A stretch of DNA of 64,000 bases from Platerodrilus igneus (GCA_036346225.1 JARFIW010000593.1:1-64000), one strand, 5' to 3'. Shown: positions 10,014 through 22,465, numbered from the stretch's first letter. The notes: generated from the sequence alone by a model not told the origin. Made by a program: numbers and translations.

Positions 10014-10033
10014 AACACCATTCCAGCCGTTTC
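9783..10033 (-). pseudogene. Unnamed gene, right copy B
   Basis: Mirror of 5069-5280. The frame runs through an expanded TA tract, which gives an artificial Ile-Tyr repeat, into PGEEVFVKGLENKKLIETF. The diverged tail follows. Confidence 0.5.
9964..10010. repeat. TA microsatellite
   Basis: About 47 bp of TA repeats lie in right copy B. The left partner near 5096-5104 has only TATATATA. Confidence 0.95.
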
Positions 10034-10971
10034 TTGCCTGAACAAAGCACGTTCATCATCAGAAAAAATTAATACTGAATTTTAATTTTCCAATAACAAC
10101 AATCTCACATAATTTTTTTCATTCAGCTGAGTTTTACGGAAAAAAACGCTTAAGCAAAAAACAACTGTAAAAGAAATAGCATACAAATCAAAATAATTGC
10201 ATAGCGAATTGCTTTGAATGCAATTGTTAAAAAAAATCTCCTATATTTACGTTTTTATTCAAGACGATTTTCAAGCTTGAATCGTGCATGCGATCTAAAA
10301 AATTGCAGAGTTGCCTTCAGTACGTAACTATGACAAACAATTCGCTATGCAAGCATTTCCAATATTTACATACTGAAGGCAACTCTGAGCAAAACAACTG
10401 CAAAAGGAATTAGCATACAACATCATTTTTTTCATTCAGTTGCGTTTACTTAAAAAAAATTCTTGTTTGCAGTATAATAATAAAAATGTTTTATACGACC
10501 TTTGATTTATGATGTGTACAGAAAATACACACTATCATTACAGCGCTATTTTTTTATTATGATTACATATGAAATATTTTAAATAAAATTAAAGCAAATT
10601 TTGAACGAAAAATTAATCTAAAGAAAAATATCATAATTTACACGCACTCATGGTTTTTTTAAAAACCCGATATTAAGAAAAACATTTTCCAGTACGTTGA
10701 TAGTACTAAAGAATTTTTCTTATTCAGCATGATTAGCGTAAAACATAAACCCGCACAAATTACTATATCCCTATATATGCATATAAAGTCAATTTTTGTT
10801 AATTTTTTATGGAAAATAAATTATGCTAGCAGTAATATAAAACGAAATTAATCTAATTTAGGTTTTATTATGCGCCTTCTTGCAATTTCTTTTCAGTCAA
10901 TGAATGTAATTCATTATTTCTGCTGAGCAGTACCTATACTTTTCAGTAAAACTGAATGTGATTTTGTATCA

Positions 10972-10975
10972 AGGT
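10972..10975. repeat. Gypsy-1 target-site duplication, left (AGGT)
   Basis: AGGT precedes the LTR start and recurs at 21013-21016. The uninterrupted site is visible in the left arm near 4141 as the complement of ATCAAGGTTTATTT. Confidence 0.85.
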
Positions 10976-12759
10976 TGTAACAATTTTATTTTAGCAGTAA
11001 AAGAACCTATTCATTAAACGTACAATGAATATTGAAATACCTTTATTAACTAAAATAAAGATTCGAGTAACAATCAAATTTTTATAGTATTACTATATCT
11101 AGGATTAGTAGTCTATTTGTTTCGGAGTTCGGTGCAATTCCACAGCCACTGGCGCGCGTGTGAGAGGTTCAAGAACCCCACTTATGATCCTCCCACCATG
11201 CAAGAACGCAGCGAGCGCACTCGTCGATAGTTAAAGGCAGCGTGAAGATGCATTCAAAAAGAATGGCGAGTGACCTCCGGGTCGCCTTATTTTGGTGAAA
11301 CACTTCCTGAGTAACGGTTAGTACTTAATCCACATTTTGCATATTCGTTATCATATTAGCTAATTTAAAAATTTATTTAGCGCAACAATACGTCAGAAAT
11401 TGCAACGATAAATTAGAAACCGCACGACCACTTTGAAGTTACAATTTAGAAACCTTAACTTATGGACTACGCAATGAAAGATTATATTTGTAAATAGAAT
11501 TAGACAACGGAGGAGTACGCTATGAAGTAATGCTGCCGTGAACCAATGTGAGAAATCCGCTTCGCTCCTACATCTGTATTAAAGCATGGAAAACAAGCAT
11601 ATTTAGCTGCAGGCCCGCACTGCGAAGTTGTTTCCATTGCAACCAAGGACGACAGCCGGTATTGGGTTCGTAATAGAATTAAGAATTTCCTCAGTACTTC
11701 CTTCTGAAAGTACATTATTTCATTTTGTTTGTTGGATATACAAAATTGTTATTCAGTTTACCTGTGATTAGACTGGTTTTCCCAGTATCGGGTTTGATTT
11801 CACTTAGTTCCGTAAATATGTGACTACACGTGGCTACAACGTAAATTAACAGCTGCTATTACGTCACCTGTTTGTTTGAACAATGCCGTCAACAATTGCA
11901 CAATGGCTTACAGATGTTTAGCATTACAGTACTGCCACTTTTGATAAAATTAGAGAATATCTTGGTGATTCTTTTGACTTCAAACTAATATTAATTTTGT
12001 TAAATTAATGAGAAAATTTCGTATATTCATTTGTAAGTGACCTACACAGATCTGGTTGGGTTATAAAAACCTTAATATTGTTAGTTACACTGAACTGTAA
12101 TATATTTGAGTAAGGATCAGTTGATAAACCTTACAACAATTTTGCAAGAATATCAAATATTTATTTTATTTAATTATAATGAAATTTTATTTACTGAAAC
12201 AAAGAAAATTCTTTCTAGTAAATTAATAATCTACATTTAAAGTTTTTATTCTGATCTGGTTTGATCAGACCTGATAAACAAAAGACAGCAAGAGTTAAAT
12301 TTTTATGATTCCAGTATGTAGGAAATATTCTCTATGCATTTTAGGTATACTTGAGGGACGCAAATAGTGTTCCCATTTTTTAGGTGACTTAACTATTATT
12401 CTTTCTTACAGGAGCAGTGTCTTATTCTGTTAAGACAAGTTTGTATGTCAGCGAAGGCGATCTTTTTCTTTGGGTCTCCAAGTCCGCCCTTAGAAATTTG
12501 CTATGCCATTAATATAAATCAATCTGGACTTGGTGGCGCCTGTTTGTTTTAGTTTGAGTGTGACCCCCACAGATTTCGACTTACCCCCATTGCTCATAGC
12601 TCTACCCAAGGAATAGACCCTAGTTACGTCGGAAGATTTAGTTTTGCAGACACCTAACTTGAAGCATGGTGTTAATAAGGTTTCACTAGCGCCCATGCGT
12701 GTGGCAAGTTGAAGCCACTAGTAGTAGTAGTGTCAGCCCAAGCAAAAATATATGCAGCA
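10976..12759 (+). repeat. Gypsy-1 5' LTR
   Basis: A 1,784-bp LTR starting TGTAACAATT and ending TATGCAGCA. By eye it differs from the 3' LTR by about four substitutions and roughly eight single-base indels, mostly in homopolymers. Confidence 0.92.
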
Positions 12760-12760
12760 C

Positions 12761-12780
12761 TTGCGCCCAACGCTTGGGGC
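12761..12780 (+). promoter_or_regulatory. Gypsy-1 primer-binding-like site
   Basis: TTGCGCCCAACGCTTGGGGC starts one base after the 5' LTR, the position of a tRNA primer-binding site. The family pattern (TGGCGCCCAACG...GGGGC) is common in Gypsy elements. I cannot assign the tRNA. The second half (CAACGCTTGGGGCGTCGAAA) is repeated 30 bases downstream. Confidence 0.65.
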
Positions 12781-13170
12781 GTCGAAATTTGTTTGTTCAA
12801 CGCTTGGGGCGTCGAAATTTGTTTATTCAACGAGTGATTCGTCGAAATTCGTTCGTTCATAATTTAATTTAGCTCGAAATTTGTTTGTTCATAATTTGAT
12901 TTACCTCGAAATTTGTTTATTCAAAATTAATTTTACTTCGAGATTCGTTCGTTCAAAAATTATTTTTTACTCTGAAACTTGTTTGTTCAAAAATAATTTT
13001 ACTTTGAAATAGTCTGTTCAAAATTTATTTTTGCTTCGAAATTTGTTTATTCAAAATTTAATTTGCTTTGAAATTTGTTAGCTCAAAATTTATTTTGCTT
13101 TGAAGTCCATTTGTCCAAAAATTATTTTGTTCAAATTTGTTTGCTTAAAGTTTATTTGACATTTAGATTT
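12781..13170 (+). repeat. Gypsy-1 leader tandem repeats
   Basis: About eleven imperfect units of roughly 32-36 bp share the core CGAAATTTGTTTGTTCAAAA and become more diverged downstream. They lie between the primer site and gag in the untranslated leader. The first units include copies of the GCTTGGGGCGTCG primer-site sequence. Their role (packaging, translation or none) is unknown. Confidence 0.8.
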
Positions 13171-13429
13171 GTTTGTTTGCTTTTGATAAAGGATTGGTCG
13201 TAACGTTAATCCCAATACAGTCAAGTAATTAACTTGGTCAAATTTACTTTTTGACTTTAATTCTGTTTTGACCCCTTAAATTTTTTTTGATATTGTTTTG
13301 GCAAAAATAATTTTACCAAAAACATTTTTTTTGATTTTTACCTTTAGCAGTACGAATTTGTTTTGATAACTTTTATAAGATTCGGATCAGTTAGATTTAT
13401 CGGTTTGATTCCATTAGGCTGTAGTAATC

Positions 13430-14935
13430 ATGTCGGAAAAATTCCAAATTGTTTGTCTACTTAAAGAAGAATTGGAGTATGAACTAAGAATTAGAGGAGT
13501 GTTGAGTGAGAGGCCAGTGTTGGAGAAACGGAAAATTTTAGGTAGATTGTTAGCTAAAGAAATAGATAAGCCTGGTTGTTTGATTGACCTTTCGTGTTAT
13601 GAAGTAGATTTTGCAACAGAAAGTAAAGAAATTTCAGTTTCAGTTGAGTCAGTCCGTAATGTTGTGTCCGAGTTTGAAGGCGACTCATCAGACTCAATTT
13701 TTAGAAGAGCTTGTTCAAGGTTAAACCACCTTTCGGGGCGAGTTAAGCGCATGAAAATTCCTTCAATAAATCCCGATGAAGCAATTAAGTTTAGAAATGA
13801 GACAGTAGCAACGATATTAACCCTTGAAGCTGACTTATACGATAAAATCAATAAAAGTACAGAGTCCACCCATTTGGATCGGTCCGTTGTAGTATCTCCT
13901 TCAGTTGCTAGTGCACCTATTCATTCGACTTCGTATGTAACGCCTTCAGTACCTATAGGTTCATGGCCTGTAAAATTCTCAGGTGACCCCAAACAACTAC
14001 ATTCATTTTGGATAGAGTTAGTGATTTAGCACAATCACGTAAGGTATCCGAAGCTGATTTATTTGGATCAGCATGTGAACTTTTGTGGGTGACGCTTTAG
14101 TTTGGTTTAGAACAGTGAAAAATTCTTTGAGAGACTGGAACTCCTTGTTAGAACGTTTAAGGAAGATTTCTACCTGGTTCTTCAGATGATGACATTTGGG
14201 AAAAGATCAGAAATCGTCGTCAAGGTAAAGACGAAAAGATTATTTTATTTGTCGCGCATATGCAAACCCTCTTTAGTAGACTGACCAACGAGCCAGCGGA
14301 AGTTACTAAAGTTAAGATGATAAGAAGAAATTTGGTTCCTGAATATATTTCAGCACTTGCATTGTCGGACATTCAAGATTTGTCTACCTTAGTAAATTTG
14401 TGTAAGAGGTTAGAAGAGGCTTCTTTGATGAAAGTAAATTTGGTTTCAGCATCTTCTAGTAAACCTAACAAGAATTGCAACCTCTAAGCATCCATTTGAG
14501 AACAAACACCTCGGGTTGAATGAAAAAGTTTGTGCTGTTAAGAGTAGAGTATTTCAGAATAAATTAGTCAATTCTCACGTAACAGTAGCGGATAAGAGCT
14601 CTTTGGAGTCCTCAGTTTGTAATTCCTCTAGTCCCGATAAAAGGAATCACTTTGTTTGTTGGAATTGCTCCCGTAGTGGACATTGGTTTAGAGATTGTAG
14701 AGCAGCTAAAAAAATTTTTTGTTTTGGATGTGGTCGAAAAGGCGTTAAGGCAACGTCATGTCCACAATGTTCAAAAAAACCAGTAAGGCGGCAGGTACAT
14801 AGTGGTCGGTATCCTGTTCCGCGTCATAAGGCTACGGTTATGATTTGTAAACAAGAAAATATTTTTGTAAAGACGAGTGGTCGAGATGGCTTACAGTTGT
14901 TAAAAATTTTGTCAGGACTCTCCGAAGCCTAAGAA
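13430..14935 (+). pseudogene. Gypsy-1 gag (frameshifted)
   Basis: Gag forms the retrotransposon particle. It starts MSEKFQIVCLLKEELEYELR, like Gypsy-2 gag. A capsid-type segment follows (PVKFSGDPKQLHSF, then after a break FSRLTNEPAEVTK). A nucleocapsid zinc knuckle, CWNCSRSGHWFRDC (C-x2-C-x4-H-x4-C), and a second Cys cluster (CFGCGRKG...CPQC) lie in the 14516-14932 frame. Breaks occur near 14020, 14150 and 14485. The start codon sits about 670 bp after the LTR. A frame-restored protein is not expected from this copy as read, though some breaks could be sequencing indels. Confidence 0.85.
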
Positions 14936-16210
14936 TAATACTCTGTTTATTGAGAAGCAGTGTGATAATCGACCTTATATTATGGTGAAATTAATGGATA
15001 GAGACATTACCGGTCTTCTAGATTCGGGATGCACTACCTCAGTGGTAGGATCCTTAGCCCTTTCAATTGTTAGAGAATTAGACTTGAGAATTTTAGTTCA
15101 GCAAAACGGGTATCACTACAGCTGATGGTTCAATAAAGTCTGTTGTAGGCTCAGTAGATTTGCCAATTTGTATAGGTAATGATTGCCGCATCCTTAATGC
15201 ATTAGTGGTTCCATCCCTACCGCATACATTTATTTTCGGTAGTGACTTTGCAAAATTATTTGGTGTAGTTGCTGACTTTAGAAGTAATAATTGGTTTATC
15301 CAAAGTAATGCTGGGAACGACATAGGGTATATAGGTTCGTTTTCCATCCCTTTGAACACTGAAGATTCTTTATGTGGTTTACATGACCTTTCAGATGCTC
15401 AATGCGCAGGCACAAGAGTTAATAAATTCATTTAGTGAGATTAGCAGCGAAGATAGATTAGGACGAACTCACCTAATCGAATTGGACATAGACACAGGCA
15501 ATGCCAAACCCTTCCACAAGAAACCATATGTCATGTCACCATATATGGGTAAGATATTGAATGAGGAATTGGACGACATGCTTAGACTTAAAGTTATAGA
15601 ACCGTGTACTAGTCCGTGGTCCTCTCCAGTTTTGTTGGTTAAGAAGGCAGATGGAGAATATCGCTTCTGTTTTGATGGTAGAACCCTGAACGACTTAACT
15701 GTTCATGATTCGTACTTCTGAACGTAGATAGAATTCTCAATATGTTGAGAGGTGCGAACTACATTTCGTCACTGGATTTGAGAAAATCGTTTTGGCAAAT
15801 CCTCTTAGTGAGTCGTCTAAGGATAAGACTGCCTTCAGTGTTATTTCACGAGGACAATTTAGATTTACATGCATGCCATTTGGGTTGAAGAATGCTGCGC
15901 AGACGCAACAACGTTTAGTAGATGTAATTTTTGGTCCACGTTTTGAACCCCATGTATTTTGTTATTTGACGACATAATTTTATGTTCGTCATCTTTTGAA
16001 GAACATCTAAAGTTATTGGTAGAGGTTAAGCAACGGTTAAAGGAAGCTAACCTTACTATAAATATAAGTAAATGTGAATTTTTTAAAAAGACACTTAAAT
16101 TTTTGGGTTATATAGTAGGTTCTAACTCACTTCGTACAGATCCCGATAAGGTGTCGGCGATGGTTAACTTTCCCGTCCGAAAACCACAACGGAGATTAAA
16201 AGGTTTATAG
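14936..16210 (+). pseudogene. Gypsy-1 protease and reverse transcriptase (frameshifted)
   Basis: The protease active-site pattern LLDSGCTTSVVG is near 15017-15050 (Asp-Ser-Gly in place of the usual Asp-Thr-Gly). The polymerase follows: CFDGRTLND near 15670, LDLRKSFWQ near 15775, MPFGLKNAAQTQQR near 15874-15915. The catalytic Tyr-Leu-Asp-Asp box near 15961-15975 has lost one base, so the frame breaks exactly there. More breaks are near 15100, 15720, 15795 and 16175. The enzyme would copy element RNA into DNA in the particle. Confidence 0.85.
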
Positions 16211-18066
16211 GAATGTGCAGCTGGTACCGGCGCTTTATAAAGAATTTTTCGTCTTTAGTTTCGCCTATTAATGACCTCATTAAAAGTAAGAAAAAAGGTC
16301 AAACTGTGAACTGGAGTGCGGAAGCAGAAAATTCATTTGTGCTGATCAAGCAAGCATTAGTTTCTGCACCTCTTCTTTCGCAGCCAGACTACTCGGCACC
16401 CTTTATTGTGGAGTGTGACGCAAGCAACACTGGGTTAGAGCTGTGTTGATTCAGAATGTAAACGGAGAAGAGCGTGTAATTTCGACGCAAGCAAAACCCT
16501 GAGCCGATTGAGCGCAATTATTCCACCACTGAAAGAGAGTGTTTAGCAGTTATTTTTGCAATTGAGAAATTCCGTCCGTGGGTAGAAGGAGTTCGCTTCA
16601 CAGTTGTCACCGATCATTTTCGTTACTTTGGTTGAGTAATCTTCAGAATCCAACTGGAAAACTCGCCAGATGGTCAGTTCGATTAAGGCAACACTCATTT
16701 GATTTGGTGCATAGAAAAGGAAAGTTCAATATAGTTCCAGATTGTCTTAGTCGTGGTGTTCCTTTAGAAAATCCAGAAGTTAATTTAGTAGAGATTAAAC
16801 TTGATACAGTAGACTTGTGGTATGAATCTTTGAGAAAGAAAATTTTGTTGTCACCCAAAAGCTACCCCAGTGGAAAGTGGAAGATGGGTTTATTTATAAG
16901 TTTATACCTTCCTATTACCGCATTCGGCGAATGTTGTAGAGTGGAAACACTTAGTGCCAAAGTCTCAGCGTTTAGATGTCATTAAATCATGTCATGACCC
17001 CCTTCAGCAGGACATTTTGGTTCCTTAAAACTTTGTCTCGTGTTCAAGAATTATATTATTGGCCAAAGATGATCTTTGACGTACGTAAATTTTGTAGGAA
17101 ATGTTTGATTTGCGGTGCTCAAAACCACCCAATAAAGGTCCCTTGGGATGATGGGAAAGGAGAAAGAGGTTGGACTACCATTCCAAACCATTGCATTAGA
17201 TTTGATGGGTCCGTTTCCTCGTTCCAAACGCGGACATAAATGGCTCTTAGTTGTTGGTGATTGGTTCTCAAGTATTCGATTTTGCAACCTTTACGTAGTG
17301 CCACGGCACATTTGATCGAGAAATTTTGGAGGAAAAAGTATTTCTTGTCTATGGAGTACCACAGTTTGTTATTTGTGATAATGGTCCACAATTAATCGGA
17401 CGTATTTTTAAAGCTTTGTGTGCAAGGTACGAAATTCAAAAGATTTGGTATAATGCTGTTTATGCTCCTCAATGCAATTTTGTGGAAAGAATCAATAAGA
17501 CAGTTGGTACAGCAATCCGTTCATACGTAGAAGAACATGATACGTGGGATATGGAGATATCAAAGATCCAATACGCAATCAACTCAGCAAAACATGAGTC
17601 CACCAACTATTCGCCAAATTTTTAGTTTTTGGTCGTCAGGTACCTTTAAGTGGAAAAGCTTATAATGATAATTTTATACCGGGTGAAGATGTTGATGTCG
17701 TCTCCAGTAGTAGACCTTCTTATGTTTTGGATCGTCAACCTTTGTTTGATATTTTTGGAAATGTCCGTGAAAATTTGCATGTAGCTTACCAACGTTCGAG
17801 TAAACGCTACAATCTTAGGAGAAGAGACATTTCATTCCGAGTCGGAGAAAGTGTTTGGAGAGCTAATAAGGTCCTCTCGAGTGCTAGTGATAAATTTTCC
17901 GCTAAGTTAGCCCCTAAGTTCGTTATGAGTAAAGTTCGGAAAAACATTCCAATTTAGTATATGAGTTAGAGAACGAAGATGGGACAAGAGCAGGAAATGG
18001 CACGTAAAGGACTTGAAACCAGTTGAAGCGTCGTATCCAAAGGAAAATGATGATCCTGACGATTAA
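16211..18066 (+). pseudogene. Gypsy-1 RNase H and integrase (frameshifted)
   Basis: RNase H: ECDASNTG near 16410, [10 protein letters not shown] near 16535 and the VTDHF equivalent near 16610. Integrase zinc-binding region: AGHFGSL near 17010 and CRKCLICGAQ near 17095-17125. Integrase core: Asp in FDGSV/DLMG context near 17200, CDNGPQL near 17370 and QCNFVERINK (catalytic Glu) near 17470-17500. A basic C-terminal segment (RRRDISFRVGESVW) resembles the GPY/F region of Gypsy integrases. Breaks lie near 16440, 16500, 16620, 16990, 17245, 17620, 17950 and 17990. The stop is at 18064-18066. Confidence 0.85.
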
Positions 18067-19217
18067 TTCGGTCCGATCATCTCTTTGATATTAAGTAATG
18101 ACGTAGTGGTTTGTTTTGTTTTGTTCCGATTTTTAATTTAGTGTCGTTTCACTAATTTTGAGTATTTTATTTGAGAAGTGAAATAAGTGGTTAGAGATTT
18201 TGTAAATTTTGTAGGTTTGAGGTGTGCCTTGGTGTGCACGCTGGACATTTTGCTCAGCGTTGCTCAGAGATGTGTTTGGAGGATGTCTTTGACAGATATC
18301 CTTACAATGTAGAAGTAGGTGGGCTATTTAATTGTTGGTCCTGATTTCTACATATCGAGGTAGAGAGAATATTAGATTATTCTTTCCCTTGTTCCTTTTG
18401 ACCGTTCGAAGTTCTTTGATTTGATAAGGTCAAAGTTGGCTTGGTGAGTCTCACCATTTGCTCCATCACTAATGAGATCAGTTGTCTGTTAGAACTTAGT
18501 GATAGGATATTCAGTAGGGTGTAGGATAGTACAGCCCTGACTGGCTCAGTTTTGTATTTGAATTTGATAAGTAACCTTATGGTTAGGTTACCTTTGTTTT
18601 GATCATCTCTTTGCGATGAAGCGATGATATTTTGTATTTGGATTAGATAAGTAACCTTATGGTTAGGTCACTTTTGTTTTGATTATCACTTTGTGATGAT
18701 GGTGTTTAAATATAGACCTATTAGTAGGGTCTTACTTTTGATTATCACCTTGTAGTGATGATGTTTTGAATAGTTATGCTGTCTTGATGAGGAAGCATTC
18801 CTTTTTTTTGTAGATAGAGCTAAATGAGCTCCTGGAAGTGAAGTTTTTTTTGAAATTAGAAGTAAATCGTAAGTGTTTGGTTATAGGTAAGAAATATTAG
18901 CCTTGTTAGAAGTATGAATCTCAAGTCAGGAAATATTGTAAATTTGAATTTTTTGTCCCGTGGAGTGTTTGACTTTCTAATTTGACCCTCCCAATTTTGA
19001 TTATTACCGATTGTGACTCCCGATTTTGTCTCCGATGGACGTCAGGTACGCGTAGTTACCAACACACTCATTTGTAAATATTTGTCCCCCCCATTTAAAT
19101 AAATTTATAAAATTGCATAGTTAGTTAGGAAGGTAGGAAAGGCTAGTATTGTTATAAAAAATTTTTTTGTATTTGTTATATTTGAAGTTTTTCTAAAAAA
19201 AAAAAATTTTTTCTTTT
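18067..19217 (+). other. Gypsy-1 3' untranslated region with tandem repeats
   Basis: A non-coding stretch between the pol stop and the polypurine tract. Two and a half units of about 78 bp lie at 18550-18765, each with GATAAGTAACCTTATGGTTA followed by a TTTTGAT(C/T)ATC(A/T)CTTTG(C/T)GATGA block that can form small hairpins. No envelope-like gene is seen. Confidence 0.7.
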
Positions 19218-19230
19218 AGGAAAGGGGTAG
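19218..19230 (+). promoter_or_regulatory. Gypsy-1 polypurine tract
   Basis: AGGAAAGGGGTAG directly abuts the 3' LTR, the expected site for plus-strand priming. Confidence 0.8.
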
Positions 19231-21012
19231 TGTAACAATTTTATTTTAGCAGTAAAAGAACCTATTCATTAAACGTACAATGAATATTGAAATACCTTTA
19301 TTAACTAAAATAAAGATTCGAGTAACAATCAAATTTTATAGTATTACTATATCTAGGATTAGTAGTCTATTTGTTTCGGAGTTCGGTGCAATTCCACAGC
19401 CACTGGCGCGCGTGTGAGAGGTTCGAGAACCCCACTTATGATCCTCCCACCATGCAAGAACGCAGCGAGCGCACTCGTCGATAGTTAAAGGCAGCGTGAA
19501 GATGCATTCAAAAGAATGGCGAGTGACCTCCGGGTCGCCTTATTTTGGTGAAACACTTCCTGAGTAACGGTTAGTACTTAATCCACATTTTGCATATTCG
19601 TTATCATATTAGCTAATTTAAAATTTATTTAGCGCAACAATACGTCAGAAATTGCAACGATAAATTAGAAACCGCACGACCACTTTGAAGTTACAATTTA
19701 GAAACCTTAACTTATGGACTACGCAATGAAAGATTATATTTGTAAATAGAATTAGACAACGGAGGAGTACGCTATGAAGTAATGCTGCCGTGAACCAATG
19801 GAGAAATCCGCTTCGCTCCTACATCTGTATTAAAGCATGGAAAACAAGCATATTTAGCTGCAGGCCCCGCACTGCGAAGTTGTTTCCATTGCAACCAAGG
19901 ACGACAGCCGGTATTGGGTTCGTAATAGAATTAAGAATTTCCTCAGTACTTCCTTCTGAAAGTACATTATTTCATTTTGTTTGTTGGATATACAAAATTG
20001 TTATTCAGTTTACCTGTGATTAGACTGGTTTTCCCCAGTATCGGGTTTGATTTCACTTAGTTCCGTAAATATGTGACTACACGTGGCTACAACATAAATT
20101 AACAGCTGCTATTACGTCACCTGTTTGTTTGAACAATGCCGTCAACAATTGCACAATGGCTTACAGATGTTTAGCATTACAGTACTGCCACTTTTGATAA
20201 AATTAGAGAATATCTTGGTGATTCTTTTGACTTCAAACTAATATTAATTTTGTTAAATTAATGAGAAAATTTCGTATATTCATTTGTAAGTGACCTACAC
20301 AGATCTGGTTGGGTTATAAAAACCTTAATATTGTTAGTTACACTGAACTGTAATATATTTGAGTAAGGATCAGTTGATAAACCTTACAACAATTTTGCAA
20401 GAATATCAAATATTTATTTTATTTAATTATAATGAAATTTTATTTACTGAAACAAAGAAAATTCTTTCTAGTAAATTAATAATCTACATTTAAAGTTTTT
20501 ATTCTGATCTGGTTTGATCAGACCTGATAAACAAAAGACAGCAAGAGTTAAATTTTATGATTCCAGTATGTAGGAAATATTCTCTATGCATTTTAGGTAT
20601 ACTTGAGGGACGCAAATAGTGTTCCCATTTTTTAGGTGACTTAACTATTATTCTTTCTTACAGGAGCAGTGTCTTATTCTGTTAAGACAAGTTTGTATGT
20701 CAGCGAAGGCGATCTTTTTCTTTGGGTCTCCAAGTCCGCCCTTAGAAATTTGCTATGCCATTAATATAAATCAATCTGGACTTGGTGGCGCCTGTTTGTT
20801 TTAGTTTGAGTGTGACCCCCACAGATTTCGACTTACCCCCATTGCTCATAGCTCTACCCAAGGAATAGACCCCTAGTTACGTCGGAAGATTTAGTTTTGC
20901 AGACACCTAACTTGAAGCATGGTGTTAATAAGGTTTCACTAGCGCCCATGCGTGTGGCGAGTTGAAGCCACTAGTAGTAGTAGTGTCAGCCCAAGCAAAA
21001 AAATATGCAGCA
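19231..21012 (+). repeat. Gypsy-1 3' LTR
   Basis: A 1,782-bp near-identical copy of 10976-12759, TG...CA ended, followed by the AGGT target duplication and then resumed Polinton arm. Confidence 0.92.
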
Positions 21013-22418
21013 AGGTTTATTTTATTATAAAAAAATGTGTTCAATTCTAACTTCTTCTCTGCATTGCCCTAAGCGAATAAAAAGAAACGTTGTAAAAAAA
21101 TTAACTCATGCCTTAATCGACTAATACAGTAATATTGACGGGAATTGATGTTACTTTCTGCAACGAAAACAATTTTTAACACAGTACTCGCTGGTCGTAT
21201 GTATCAGTGGTTGAGGTACTAAGAATTCTTTTATCATCACTTGGATTAAGAACAATTTTGTTTTGTTTAATAGTAAACACATGTTTTTGACTGATATAAT
21301 TAAACATTACTGTTTCTGTACAGTCTGATATCGATTAAAAAATGTATAAACTCAAGTTCTTTCAGATGTACTGAAAAAGTACGCAATTTTTTTTTTCAGA
21401 AAACGATGCAAATTTTTTAATTTTTTCTAACAGGTCAGTTTATTATTTAATATAAATACTTCACGTAGATTTTTTACCAACAGTATAGAAAAAGTCTATG
21501 ATATCGATTAAAAAATGTATAAAAGTCAAGTTCTTTCAGTTGTACTGAAAAAAGTAAATATTTCAAAATGATTTCTAGGTAAAATTTAATTTTTGTTTTG
21601 CAATTGACAACTTTAATTTTAAAATATGGTATATACGCTGCACAGTTTCAAGCCAGACCGGTCTTCCATTAATGCTGACTAAGTGGATTTATTTATTATT
21701 CTGTTGATGTTAGCATTAAATTTCTCGCTTTTTATTTTTCCTGTGGATGTCAGCATTAAAAAAATTTATACATGACTGGCTTTATTAAATTTTCTATAGA
21801 TTTCATATTTTGCTACAATTGTTATCTAGACAATACCTTAGCATTAAATTCTTGCTTACATGAGTTGAATTTTCTGCTGTTCTTGTTGTTTAATATCCTT
21901 ATATACTCAAGATATGTGTGTGTGTGATAATCGTTCAATCTTTATTGTCAAGTTGTAGTTGTGTGTTCTATAGAACAAATCAAAAATGAAAACCTTTTTT
22001 TTTTTTAAAAAAATTGTCCTTCTCAGGAAAGAATAATGATAGTGATTGGGCTAAAATTATTGAGTAGTTTATAGTCAATCCAAATTAAGTACTGGTGAAA
22101 AAATCGTTGACGCCGTGAGCAGATCCACCAATTGCAACGTACGACCTAATGACACCAATACAGAGTATGTATTCGTTAGCTTAATATATAGATTTAATTT
22201 TCTTAATGCATTTACTTGATATAATATTCATTTGAATCTTTTTTTAGTTAACACGAAGAAGAACAACCAGAAACGACCGCGTCAAAGATGAAGAAGACAG
22301 CCCTCATAGAATTGATAATGCAATATTTTTTTAACCGTTCAGAGTTGGAGTGAGTTAGAACTGTTCTTTTATATTTGGGAACTTAAGTGAATTATAGTAT
22401 GTTTATTCTAGAGTACAT

Positions 22419-22465
<47 letters not shown>

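Larger units (their letters stand above)
10976..21012 (+). mobile_element. Gypsy-1, Ty3/Gypsy LTR retrotransposon
   Basis: A 10,037-bp element with two nearly identical LTRs (TGTAACA...CAGCA), a 4-bp target duplication, a primer-binding-like site after the 5' LTR and a polypurine tract before the 3' LTR. Its interior has the order gag, protease, reverse transcriptase, RNase H, integrase, which places it in Ty3/Gypsy. It is inserted in the right Polinton arm and therefore came later. Several frame breaks interrupt gag-pol. Its proteins resemble those of Gypsy-2 in this window but the LTRs do not, so they are distinct related families. Confidence 0.92.

Noticed and set aside
18067..19217. Possible envelope-like gene between Gypsy-1 pol and the 3' LTR (also 30334-31657)
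   Set aside because: No open frame, signal peptide or membrane segment is seen; only tandem repeats.
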